In this document: in pieces, positions 1 through 6,185 of the stretch
Layout: every line of letters begins with the position of its first letter
How positions within the stretch are numbered: the stretch's first letter is position 1
Assembly (NCBI GenBank): GCA_900551505.1
Contig: URWK01000033.1
Span: forward strand, 1-10,102
Direction: 5' to 3'
Length of the DNA stretch: 10,102 nucleotides
From: an uncultured Ruminococcus sp.
GTDB lineage: Bacteria > Bacillota > Clostridia > Oscillospirales > Ruminococcaceae
Translations under genes and position numbers: made by a program
The notes under the pieces: model-generated
What the model was told of the DNA's origin: nothing
What the model saw: the letters and a program-made list of their open reading frames with translations, nothing else
Database searches by the model: none

Positions 1-127
<127 letters not shown>

Positions 128-210
128 CTAATCAACTGTCCGTGACGGGAGTACAAGCGTATTCCACAAATAAACACTTTGTTTGCCTGTAATTTTGTTT
201 TTTCTCACAA

Positions 211-239
211 TTGATTTTTTTGCCGAAATCTAATATACT
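211..239 (+). promoter_or_regulatory. Sigma-A-type promoter of lysC
   Basis: A -35 box TTGATT (211-216) is separated by exactly 17 nt from a -10 box TATACT (234-239). Transcription should begin near 246, giving a leader of only about 50 nt before the lysC start. That is too short for a lysine riboswitch, and no stem-loop structure is visible in it. The rest of 127-296 is AT-rich intergenic DNA. Confidence 0.6.
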
Positions 240-296
240 AATATAGTATAAGTTTAAGGTTTAAAAGAGTTTTATATATAAAGGAGTTTTGTTTTT

Positions 297-1622
297 ATGG
301 GAGCAAAGGTTGTTAAATTCGGCGGAAGCAGTCTTGCAGACGCTAACCAGTTCAGAAAAGTTGCCGATATTATAAAGGCTGACAATAAAAGAAGATATGT
401 AGTTCCTTCCGCACCGGGAAAAAGATATAAAGAGGATACCAAAGTAACCGATATGCTTTACGGCTGTTACGAAACCGCAAGTCAGGGCGGAGATATTACC
501 GGACAGTTTGAAAAGATTCAGGAAAGATATAACGGCATTATCAAGGACCTTGGAATAGACCTTTCACTTGACCATGAATTTGAAGAAATCAGACGTTGCC
601 TCGCAGGCCGTGCAGGCCGTGACTATGCCGCAAGCCGTGGCGAATACCTTAACGGAATAATCCTTGCGAATTACCTCGGATATGATTTTATTGATTCCGC
701 TGAAGTAATTTTCTTCGATGAAAGCGGTAACTTCATGCTCGACAAGACCATTGAAGTTCTCAGAGCAAGACTTGAAAAATCTTCACACGCCGTTATTCCG
801 GGGTTTTACGGAAGCTGTATTAACGGCACTATCAAGACTTTCTCAAGAGGCGGTTCGGATGTAACGGGTTCTATCGTTGCAAGAGCTATCAGAGCTGAAA
901 TTTACGAAAACTGGACAGACGTTTCAGGCTTCCTCGTTGCAGACCCGAGAATTGTCGAAAATGCCGAAGTCATTAACACTATTACTTACAAGGAACTCAG
1001 AGAACTTTCATATATGGGTGCTACCGTTCTTCACGAAGACGCTATCTTTCCTGTAAGAACAGCAGGTATCCCGATTAACATCAAAAACACCAACAGACCT
1101 CAGGACGCAGGTACTATGATTGTTTCCGAAGACAACGAAGACAGTAATCGTTACACAATCACAGGTATTGCAGGTAAAAAAGGTTTCTCAGCCATCAACA
1201 TCGAAAAAGACATGATGAACAGCGAACTTGGTTTCGGAAGACGTGTTCTTGAAGTCCTCGAAAAGAACAATGTTCAGTTTGAACATATTCCTTCAGGCAT
1301 CGACACAATGAGTATCATTGTAAATCAAAGTTCAATCGAAGGCAAGGAAAACCACATTATTTCTCAGATAAGAAAAGAAGTTAATCCTGACCACCTTGAA
1401 ATTGAACATAATCTTGCACTTCTCGCTGTCGTTGGTCGTGGCATGAGAAGAACAAGAGGTACTGCCGCAAGAATTTTTGCCGCTCTCGCCCACGCAAGAA
1501 TTAACGTCAAGATGATTGACCAGGGTTCAAGCGAACTTAATATCATTGTCGGACTCAGTGAAAGCGACTTTGAAGAAGCTACCAGAAGAATTTACGATAT
1601 GTTCATTCTCTCACAGAATTAA
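297..1622 (+). CDS. lysC: Aspartate kinase (monofunctional, ACT-regulated)
   Basis: This enzyme phosphorylates L-aspartate with ATP to 4-phospho-aspartate, the committed cytosolic step to lysine/diaminopimelate, threonine and methionine. The 441-residue length fits monofunctional aspartokinases. The N-terminal amino-acid-kinase domain carries KFGGSS (residues 7-12), SRGEYLNG (113-120) and the nucleotide-site signature FSRGGSDVTGS (182-192). Two C-terminal ACT domains follow, roughly 289-358 and 370-440, which in this family bind lysine and/or threonine for feedback inhibition. The ATG at 297 is preceded by AAGGAG at 281-286, 10 nt upstream. The gene is alone behind its own promoter and is closed by the terminator at 1679-1720. 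The absence of a lysine riboswitch suggests control is mainly allosteric. Which amino acid inhibits it cannot be read from the sequence; thrA-type naming is also possible. Confidence 0.96.
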   Translation: MGAKVVKFGGSSLADANQFRKVADIIKADNKRRYVVPSAPGKRYKEDTKVTDMLYGCYETASQGGDITGQFEKIQERYNGIIKDLGIDLSLDHEFEEIRRCLAGRAGRDYAASRGEYLNGIILANYLGYDFIDSAEVIFFDESGNFMLDKTIEVLRARLEKSSHAVIPGFYGSCINGTIKTFSRGGSDVTGSIVARAIRAEIYENWTDVSGFLVADPRIVENAEVINTITYKELRELSYMGATVLHEDAIFPVRTAGIPINIKNTNRPQDAGTMIVSEDNEDSNRYTITGIAGKKGFSAINIEKDMMNSELGFGRRVLEVLEKNNVQFEHIPSGIDTMSIIVNQSSIEGKENHIISQIRKEVNPDHLEIEHNLALLAVVGRGMRRTRGTAARIFAALAHARINVKMIDQGSSELNIIVGLSESDFEEATRRIYDMFILSQN

Positions 1623-1629
1623 TAATTTT

Positions 1630-1665
1630 CAGGCGACCCCCACCGCTTGCGGTGGGGGTCGCCTG
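1630..1665. repeat. Perfect 15-bp inverted repeat, REP-like hairpin
   Basis: Arms CAGGCGACCCCCACC (1630-1644) and its exact complement (1651-1665) flank the loop GCTTGC. The element starts 7 nt after the lysC stop. It is far more GC-rich than its surroundings and is not followed by a T run on either strand, so it is not a standard intrinsic terminator. A real terminator lies just downstream. It could be a dispersed extragenic palindrome or an mRNA 3'-end stabiliser; only this copy is visible here. Confidence 0.7.
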
Positions 1666-1678
1666 ATTCTCCCGCAAC

Positions 1679-1720
1679 AAAAAAAATTAACGGACAGCAT
1701 TTTCCCTGCTGTCCGTTTTT
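1679..1720. terminator. Bidirectional intrinsic terminator
   Basis: A 9-bp stem CGGACAGCA/TGCTGTCCG (1691-1699 and 1707-1715, extendable by two A-T pairs) with a 7-nt loop is followed by TTTTT (1716-1720) on the plus strand. It is preceded by eight A (1679-1686), which read as a U tract on the minus strand. It therefore fits termination of lysC from the left and of the convergent FeoA-domain gene and phage operon from the right. Confidence 0.88.
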
Positions 1721-1974
1721 CAGTTCTGAATTTTCCTGATTGTAATGCCCCAGGCATCGCCTTGCCTTATGGCAATCACCGCACCTCTTATAAGATATGC
1801 TGTTGTTGTTCCGCAAGGGCTTTTCAGAACGGATTTTATTTTTGTTCCGCTTATAAGCCCTATATCCTGAAATCTGCGTCTTAATGCCCCCGTCACCTCT
1901 ATTCGGTTAATATCTCTACTTCGCCCGAGTTCAATAAAAAAATGTATTTTTTCACCAAAAAAATACTTCCACAA
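1720..1974 (-). CDS. feoA: Stand-alone FeoA-domain protein, start uncertain
   Basis: The product is a small SH3-like FeoA protein. In the family this is a cytosolic accessory of the FeoB ferrous-iron transporter, or a free-standing domain of unknown role. The core LRRRFQDIGLISGTKI (residues 31-46) is the FeoA signature (ALRRRLLDMGLxPGTxV in relatives), followed by a polar beta region and RGAVIAIRQGDAWGI near the end, so the domain is complete. The start is poor: the open frame begins 7 codons upstream of a TTG at 1974 that has no Shine-Dalgarno, and no in-frame ATG or GTG exists. The FeoA domain proper begins near residue 14, so a shorter non-ATG start is possible. No feoB follows. The stop overlaps the last base of the shared terminator. 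It could be a live small gene, perhaps co-transcribed with the phage operon, or a decaying remnant. Confidence 0.75.
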   Translation of the reverse strand: MWKYFFGEKIHFFIELGRSRDINRIEVTGALRRRFQDIGLISGTKIKSVLKSPCGTTTAYLIRGAVIAIRQGDAWGITIRKIQN

Positions 1975-2082
1975 TATTTTTTGGGGGGCTATTTAAAAAA
2001 AAATGTGTTGTATGTGGCCCCCGAATATCTTCCCATGCAACCTGCCACAATAATATATTATGCAGAAAAGATAAAAATGTGA
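1975..2082. other. Gap between phage operon and FeoA gene
   Basis: These 108 bases are AT-rich, with nine A at 1995-2003. A short G/C arm pair, GGGGGC near 1984 and GCCCCC near 2017, could close a loop of about 30 nt but carries no U tract on either strand. I see no terminator behind the last phage gene and no convincing promoter for the FeoA gene, so read-through from the phage operon is possible. Confidence 0.5.
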
Positions 2083-3036
2083 TTAAGTTTTATTGCAATA
2101 CTTGTCCTGATATGCGAAAACCTTCGTTGTAATTGCGTACTGATTGCCTGTTATAACAATTTTATTTATGTTCATATAATCAGTCTGGGAAAGCGAAACT
2201 ATCTTAATCTTGTCATTAAGGTCACAGTCCTGATAAAACGGTGTTTCCGCAAAAAATGAGTACCACCCACGATAGGAAAGATTTCTCCTGTAGTCAAGTG
2301 CATCATCGGGATTGCTTAAATACTGCCTGTCAAGGTCAATATGTTTGTGCCTTACAATATTTCTTGCCTTGGCATCGGTGTCCGTAAGGTTATATGAATT
2401 GTAATTGCCGTTTATATCCTGCATATGTATATCGCTTATGATTTTTGAATATTCAACGACTTTTCCGCATGATATACACTTGTCGTCTTCAAGGGTGATA
2501 TTTTTCGGGCTTGACGGAAGCGAAAAAGTAATCTGATTTGTACCGCTGATATACGGATATGAAGAATTGAGCTTATAGCAGAGGTTCGTAACTGCGTCCC
2601 AGAATGTAGAATACTGCTTGACAAAAATATAATTTACCGTGGTCGAATTGTTTTCGTATGTGATATTCGGAAACTGTATGAATTCCGTCATCAGCGAATT
2701 CAAGGAAACATTGTTCTTAAGACCCGGTGTAATCTGGTTCTGTGTCAGCAGTGAAGTAAATCCCTTTGAAATGATTTTCAGAAGCCAGCCCTTATCGCTT
2801 CTGGTATTCTCTAATCTTTCAATCAGTCCGTAATGAATATTTTTGCTGTTCACGAAGAATTTAACCGAAGCAATATCCGATGTTATAGGGGATTCCGCTA
2901 AAAATACCGCCGAAAGATATGTGTAAGGTGTATATTCTTCCTTCTCGAATCTGAACCAGATACAGTTGTCCGAAGAAAATTCCGTTCCCGCCGTTGTACT
3001 GAACAGTGTAATACTTACAGGTACAGCTTTCGACAT
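2083..3036 (-). CDS. Putative tail/baseplate hub protein (gpD/XkdQ-like)
   Basis: The 317-residue product is the last gene of the phage operon. It resembles the hub family of contractile and long-tailed phages (P2 gpD, Mu gp44, PBSX XkdQ) in overall layout. A beta-rich N-terminus (1-80) leads to SKGFTSLLTQNQITPG (90-105), a segment STFWDAVTNLCYKL (143-156) typical of the hub's small alpha/beta insert, then YPYISGTNQI (160-169) and further beta sequence. This rests on pattern likeness, not a diagnostic motif. An isolated C187-x2-C190 pair is present. The ATG overlaps the stop of the upstream gene (TAATG), and GGAGGTG at 3045-3051 lies 8 nt before it, so translation is probably coupled. In complete phages the hub lies after a tape measure gene; none is present here. 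Confidence is high that it is a structural phage gene, moderate for the hub role. Confidence 0.5.
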   Translation of the reverse strand: MSKAVPVSITLFSTTAGTEFSSDNCIWFRFEKEEYTPYTYLSAVFLAESPITSDIASVKFFVNSKNIHYGLIERLENTRSDKGWLLKIISKGFTSLLTQNQITPGLKNNVSLNSLMTEFIQFPNITYENNSTTVNYIFVKQYSTFWDAVTNLCYKLNSSYPYISGTNQITFSLPSSPKNITLEDDKCISCGKVVEYSKIISDIHMQDINGNYNSYNLTDTDAKARNIVRHKHIDLDRQYLSNPDDALDYRRNLSYRGWYSFFAETPFYQDCDLNDKIKIVSLSQTDYMNINKIVITGNQYAITTKVFAYQDKYCNKT

Positions 3037-3422
3037 TAATCCGTCACCTCCGAGATAGTTACACTGCTCATGAATTCAAGTTCACATTCAATCATATTTT
3101 CATCGTATACTTCCGAAACAACATATCTTACAAGATACGCACCTATAATTTTTATCTTGCTGCTGATATTGAAATAGTATTTCGTGTTCTTACCGATTGC
3201 TGCATCAAGTATGGCGGCAACTTTCGCATATTTTTCTTCAACAATACATTTCAATTTCAGTTTATAAGCTTTCGCACCGCCCTCGAAAAATACTGTTTTT
3301 CTCGATATTGTCACATAGTCTTTGTATGCACTTTCCCTCTCGATTCTGTAAGCAAGTATGTTGAAATAAATCGCACCAATCGAAAGTCCCCAACGTCCGT
3401 TTTTCACAATTGTAGTATCCAA
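3036..3422 (-). CDS. Small beta-rich phage tail-like protein, unassigned
   Basis: The 128-residue product has no motif I can name. Alternating hydrophobic and polar stretches (KAYKLKLKCIVEE, KTKYYFNISSKIKIIGAYLVRYVVSEVYD, ECELEFMSS) predict a mostly beta fold with one helix near KYAKVAAILDAAIG. This is the layout of small tail, neck or baseplate proteins. Its position between a tail-terminator-like gene and a hub-like gene supports a tail-completion or baseplate-adaptor role. The start is TTG at 3422, 6 nt after GGCGGTG (3429-3435); no ATG is suitably placed. Its stop overlaps the next start by one base. It could alternatively be a reduced tail-tube protein; the sequence does not decide. Confidence 0.55.
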   Translation of the reverse strand: MDTTIVKNGRWGLSIGAIYFNILAYRIERESAYKDYVTISRKTVFFEGGAKAYKLKLKCIVEEKYAKVAAILDAAIGKNTKYYFNISSKIKIIGAYLVRYVVSEVYDENMIECELEFMSSVTISEVTD

Positions 3423-3437
3423 TTAAATCACCGCCTT

Positions 3438-3842
3438 TTATTTTTTGCTCTTGGTACTGTAGCCCGTCATAAGGATTTCGGAAACAAGGCTCAGTCTGTC
3501 ATATTCCCTGTTATATTCCGCTCCGCTTATTTTAATGTTTTTTACATTGTAACTGTTTTTATAGAGCCTTGGAATAATCCTGCCTTCAAGGAATTCATAA
3601 AGGACTTCTTCGGAAGAATCAGGGCTTGCAAAAACAGCAATTTTCAATTTAAGCTGTGTCGGATATGTCTGGCTGAGTGGTCCGTAATCGTAATAATTGT
3701 TATATGAAAGCTCCGTAATACCCATTGTCGCAAATATTTTTTTACTGCGTTTCTCAAGCGGAAATTTATCATGCTGTTTGTACATTTCCATATCGGAAAA
3801 AAGACTGAATATTTCATTGATTAAGGTGTTTATACCGCTCAA
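3438..3842 (-). CDS. Putative tail-terminator / neck protein
   Basis: The 134-residue product sits where HK97-type and Mu-type phages encode the tail terminator or head-closure protein. The N-terminal helix (INTLINEIFSLFSDM) and the later LYEFLEGRIIPRLYKNSYNV followed by beta strands (VKNIKISGAEY, RLSLVSEILMTGY) fit the alpha/beta fold of that group; this is inference from position and pattern. The open frame has two nearby TTG codons. The one at 3848 is only 2 nt from the Shine-Dalgarno AAGGAGG (3851-3857), whereas the one at 3842 is 8 nt away, so 3842 is chosen. The 46-nt gap to the upstream connector gene holds a hairpin. Fifteen bases separate its stop from the next gene. Confidence 0.5.
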   Translation of the reverse strand: MSGINTLINEIFSLFSDMEMYKQHDKFPLEKRSKKIFATMGITELSYNNYYDYGPLSQTYPTQLKLKIAVFASPDSSEEVLYEFLEGRIIPRLYKNSYNVKNIKISGAEYNREYDRLSLVSEILMTGYSTKSKK

Positions 3843-3850
3843 TTTCAAAA

Positions 3851-3857
3851 CCTCCTT
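3851..3857 (-). promoter_or_regulatory. RBS deciding a TTG start
   Basis: AAGGAGG on the minus strand. Spacing is 2 nt to the TTG at 3848 and 8 nt to the TTG at 3842, favouring the latter as the start of the tail-terminator-like gene. Confidence 0.7.
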
Positions 3858-3866
3858 AATTTTAAA

Positions 3867-3886
3867 GGGTGCTTATTTACGCACCC
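3867..3886 (-). other. Intergenic RNA hairpin before tail-terminator gene
   Basis: GGGTGC (3867-3872) and GCACCC (3881-3886) form a 6-bp stem with an 8-nt loop, extendable by one G-U pair in the minus-strand RNA. It lies between the stop of the connector gene and the Shine-Dalgarno of the next gene. The transcript continues with TTAAAATTAA and then GGAGG, not a U tract, so it should not terminate. A parallel arrangement occurs at 5121-5161. A processing or stability role is plausible. Confidence 0.55.
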
Positions 3887-3894
3887 CATTTTAG

Positions 3895-4245
3895 TTATAC
3901 ACCCGAAAAGAAAAATCTTTCGTCTTTCACAAGGTCTTTTGATGCTGTCAGAAAACACTGAAACATCGAACGGGCTGAATTTACCTGTGCTGAATCGTCA
4001 TGTGCCGAAGCTACCGCACCGTTTGCCGTATACTTGAAGCGTTCACGGCTCGCCATCATTTCCGTATATCTGAGATTTGCAAGCGATGCTGTAAGCACTA
4101 TCAATCTCATATCAGTTTTGTCCACATCGTCCTTTAAGATATTTTCGATTTCGCTGACCGATGTCAGAATTAAGGGAAGATACGGCTTTTCGTCTTCAAG
4201 CCCCGTAAACATGAGAAATGCAGAGGATACACTGCTTACATCCAT
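3895..4245 (-). CDS. Putative head-tail connector protein
   Basis: The 116-residue, largely helical product has no diagnostic motif. Its helices (SVSEIENILKDD, DMRLIVLTASLANLRYTEMMASRERF, SARSMFQCFLTASKDLV) and its place directly after the capsid and protease genes match the small gp6-like adaptor proteins that build the ring below the portal. ATG at 4245 follows AAGGGGG (4254-4260) by 8 nt. The gene lies 26 nt after the protease stop. The connector role is inferred from size, helical pattern and gene order only. Confidence 0.55.
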   Translation of the reverse strand: MDVSSVSSAFLMFTGLEDEKPYLPLILTSVSEIENILKDDVDKTDMRLIVLTASLANLRYTEMMASRERFKYTANGAVASAHDDSAQVNSARSMFQCFLTASKDLVKDERFFFSGV

Positions 4246-4271
4246 TTTTTAAGCCCCCTTTCAGTTAAGTC

Positions 4272-5111
4272 TTAAATGCGGTAATCTGACAATTCCTGTG
4301 CCTGCTTCTCCGGTATAAGCTGTGGTTTTTTCGGAATGGTCTTTGAAACAGTTGTACAAAGTTCTTTCCTGAGCGAAAGCAATTCTTCCATACTCATCTT
4401 TGAAACGGCATTCGAGATAACAGAATAATCCGCACCTGATTTAAGAAACATGAATTTCACAATATCTTCTTTCAAGCCCTTTGTAACTTCGTCCGCAATC
4501 TGATTTTCCTGATGTGAAACCGCCTGATTTCTTTCAAACTCACTGAATTTCTTTGTAATCCCTGCATTAACCTGAGCAGGTACAGCAACGAAACTCCATT
4601 CATAAGCGTCCGAAATATCGTTGATTACCGAGTAACAGAGCTTTCCGCCGTAAGTCCTGCCTTTTACATGGGAACAATGTGACTTTTTAAGGTCTGCTCC
4701 GCATATCGAACAAGTCTTCGAGCCTGCCGAACAGGAAATACTTACTTCTTTCTTTATGCCTGCATCAATTTCTTTTATCAGGTCTGAATTTGAATCCGTA
4801 CGCACCATATAGCCGCACGCTTTCAGGGCTGTATATGGGGTATTAAGTTTCGTGGTTCTGTTTTCGTCCGTCACAAGTTCCGTATGAAAAATTCTTGCGG
4901 TCTGGTTTGAACCTTTCGGGTTATGGTCGAAAATTCCCGTCTTGCCTACGAAAAGTTCACAGAGTTTTTTAAGCGACTTGTCCGAAAAGGCTTCAAAGTC
5001 CCTGTCAACATCATTGTCGCAAAGGATTATGTCAAACATATAAACTTCCCCGGCAGTATGTTCCCTTCTGGTGAACTTGTTAAGTTCACTGAGCATATTT
5101 TCGGTATCCAT
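4272..5111 (-). CDS. HK97-family prohead protease with zinc knuckle insert
   Basis: This is probably the serine protease that processes the capsid precursor inside the prohead (peptidase S78-like). Counting from the chosen start, the candidate catalytic set is H63 in GIFDHNPKG, S124 in KKEVSISCS and E171 in DAYEWSFVAVPAQ, the same order and contexts as HK97-type proteases. Directly after the serine motif a C134-x2-C137-x8-C146-x-H148 cluster looks like a zinc knuckle absent from classical HK97 protease. The C-terminal ~90 residues are helical and charged and could act as a scaffold. The start is ATG at 5111 because AAGGAGGA (5121-5128) lies 9 nt before it; the TTG at 5120 would abut the Shine-Dalgarno. 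The product is 279 residues. The gene lies after the capsid gene, the reverse of the usual portal-protease-capsid order. Confidence 0.82.
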   Translation of the reverse strand: MDTENMLSELNKFTRREHTAGEVYMFDIILCDNDVDRDFEAFSDKSLKKLCELFVGKTGIFDHNPKGSNQTARIFHTELVTDENRTTKLNTPYTALKACGYMVRTDSNSDLIKEIDAGIKKEVSISCSAGSKTCSICGADLKKSHCSHVKGRTYGGKLCYSVINDISDAYEWSFVAVPAQVNAGITKKFSEFERNQAVSHQENQIADEVTKGLKEDIVKFMFLKSGADYSVISNAVSKMSMEELLSLRKELCTTVSKTIPKKPQLIPEKQAQELSDYRI

Positions 5112-5120
5112 TCTTTTCAA

Positions 5121-5128
5121 TCCTCCTT
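5121..5128 (-). promoter_or_regulatory. RBS deciding the protease start
   Basis: AAGGAGGA on the minus strand sits 9 nt before ATG 5111 and directly touches the upstream TTG at 5120. It therefore selects the ATG and removes three residues from the longest open frame. Confidence 0.8.
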
Positions 5129-5136
5129 TTAATTTT

Positions 5137-5161
5137 AAGGGGCAAGTACAACTTACCCCTT
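5137..5161 (-). other. RNA hairpin between capsid and protease genes
   Basis: Arms 5137-5147 and 5151-5161 pair over 11 bp with a 3-nt loop. The single mismatch in DNA becomes a G-U wobble only in minus-strand RNA, which agrees with the transcribed strand. It starts about 30 nt after the capsid stop and is followed by AAAATTAAAAGGAGG, not by a U tract. It is more likely a 3'-end stabiliser or processing site that raises capsid over protease expression than a terminator. Confidence 0.6.
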
Positions 5162-5192
5162 ATGAAAAAAATAATGAAGAAAAGCCGCTTTA

Positions 5193-6164
5193 TTATGATG
5201 AAATCTTGAGAACCTGAACAGCGTCACCCATGATTTTCTTAACGCCGGCATTGATTGAAATTGTGAAGCAGTCAAGCTGTCTGTTGATAATCTTGTCTGT
5301 TTCCATGATAATATCCGAGCTTGTGACGAGTTCGAGGGCAAAGCGTTTGTCCAGTCCGATAATGTTCTTGCTGTCCATCTGTGAGGACTTCACAAGTTCA
5401 GCTCCGAAAGGCATTGTAATTCTGTCGCACTTTTCGGAACGGCAATAGTTCATCTGTGTCATTGCGAGAATATCCGCAACAATTGCAGGTGATGCAATCA
5501 TTGTTGTCATGTTGTAATCGGAGAACTTGCCGTAAAGTGTCGCAATATCCGAATACGCAAGTGCTGAACCTGCAATTGAAGTAACTGTAGCACCTGTCTT
5601 CGCAATGGTAATAACCTTATTGACAACGGCATTCGCAAGTTTAGAACCGATTGCACTGAACATTACCGCCAGAACGTCAAGTTTCTGAAGTCTTACGGCT
5701 TCATATGAACAGTTTACGGCTCTGCCGTACTTGCCGAGAGTTGTCGTTGTCGTATCTTCGTAAATTGTTGTTTCCGGAAGTGCATTTCCCTGAGTTGTAA
5801 CTGATGTATAAGGTGTGTTTCCGGCACTTGCAACGCAACCTGTATATGCATTTGAATCTGTCTTTGTAACAACTGCAAGAATATTCGGAAGAATTGAGCC
5901 GTCAAAGCCCTGCTTTACCGCACGTCTGATAAATTCAGGAAAAAGAACCGCACTTTCTGTGGTCTTGAAGAATTTTTCGACTGTATCGCAATCTTTTCCA
6001 CTCACCTTGATGTCGAACCTTTTAAGCTGTCTTTCGTATGCGTCAAGGCTCGCCATAGGTGTATCCGCATAATTTTCTGACGGGTCGAGAGCTTCGAGGG
6101 CTTCAACAAAACTTTTTCCGGAAAGGTTATAAAGCCCTTTTTCAAGTTTGATGTTGTCGTACAT
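5193..6164 (-). CDS. Major capsid protein, HK97 fold
   Basis: The 323-residue product is the shell subunit. LDAYERQLKRFDI (40-52) and KFFKTTESAVLFPEFIRRAV (64-83) are the conserved N-arm and early region of a group of major capsid proteins common in gut clostridial prophages. The rest shows the Thr/Ala/Gly-rich E-loop-like stretch (TTTTTLGKYG) and the beta/alpha pattern of the HK97 fold. No large N-terminal delta scaffold domain is evident; at most the first ~40 residues could be cleaved. ATG 6164 follows a full AGGAGGT (6174-6180) by 9 nt, one of the strongest ribosome binding sites in the operon, as expected for the most abundant product. The gene lies 21 nt after the portal gene. The family is inferred from motif memory; being a phage structural gene is near certain. 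Confidence 0.87.
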   Translation of the reverse strand: MYDNIKLEKGLYNLSGKSFVEALEALDPSENYADTPMASLDAYERQLKRFDIKVSGKDCDTVEKFFKTTESAVLFPEFIRRAVKQGFDGSILPNILAVVTKTDSNAYTGCVASAGNTPYTSVTTQGNALPETTIYEDTTTTTLGKYGRAVNCSYEAVRLQKLDVLAVMFSAIGSKLANAVVNKVITIAKTGATVTSIAGSALAYSDIATLYGKFSDYNMTTMIASPAIVADILAMTQMNYCRSEKCDRITMPFGAELVKSSQMDSKNIIGLDKRFALELVTSSDIIMETDKIINRQLDCFTISINAGVKKIMGDAVQVLKISS

Positions 6165-6185
6165 AATTTAAATACCTCCTGTTTT

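Noticed and set aside
240..296. Lysine riboswitch before lysC
   Set aside because: The predicted leader is only about 50 nt, AT-rich and without stems; a lysine riboswitch needs roughly 170 nt or more.
1619..1816. Minus-strand open frame overlapping the FeoA gene and terminator
   Set aside because: Its sequence crosses both hairpins and overlaps the recognisable FeoA frame; no domain pattern is visible.
1516..1884. Plus-strand open frame running from the lysC end through the hairpin and terminator
   Set aside because: It reads through the palindrome, the intrinsic terminator and the antisense of the FeoA gene; its composition is Cys- and Ser-rich without a domain pattern, and it has no ribosome binding site.
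5815..6072. Plus-strand open frame opposite the capsid gene
   Set aside because: Antisense shadow of a confident capsid frame, with no start signal.
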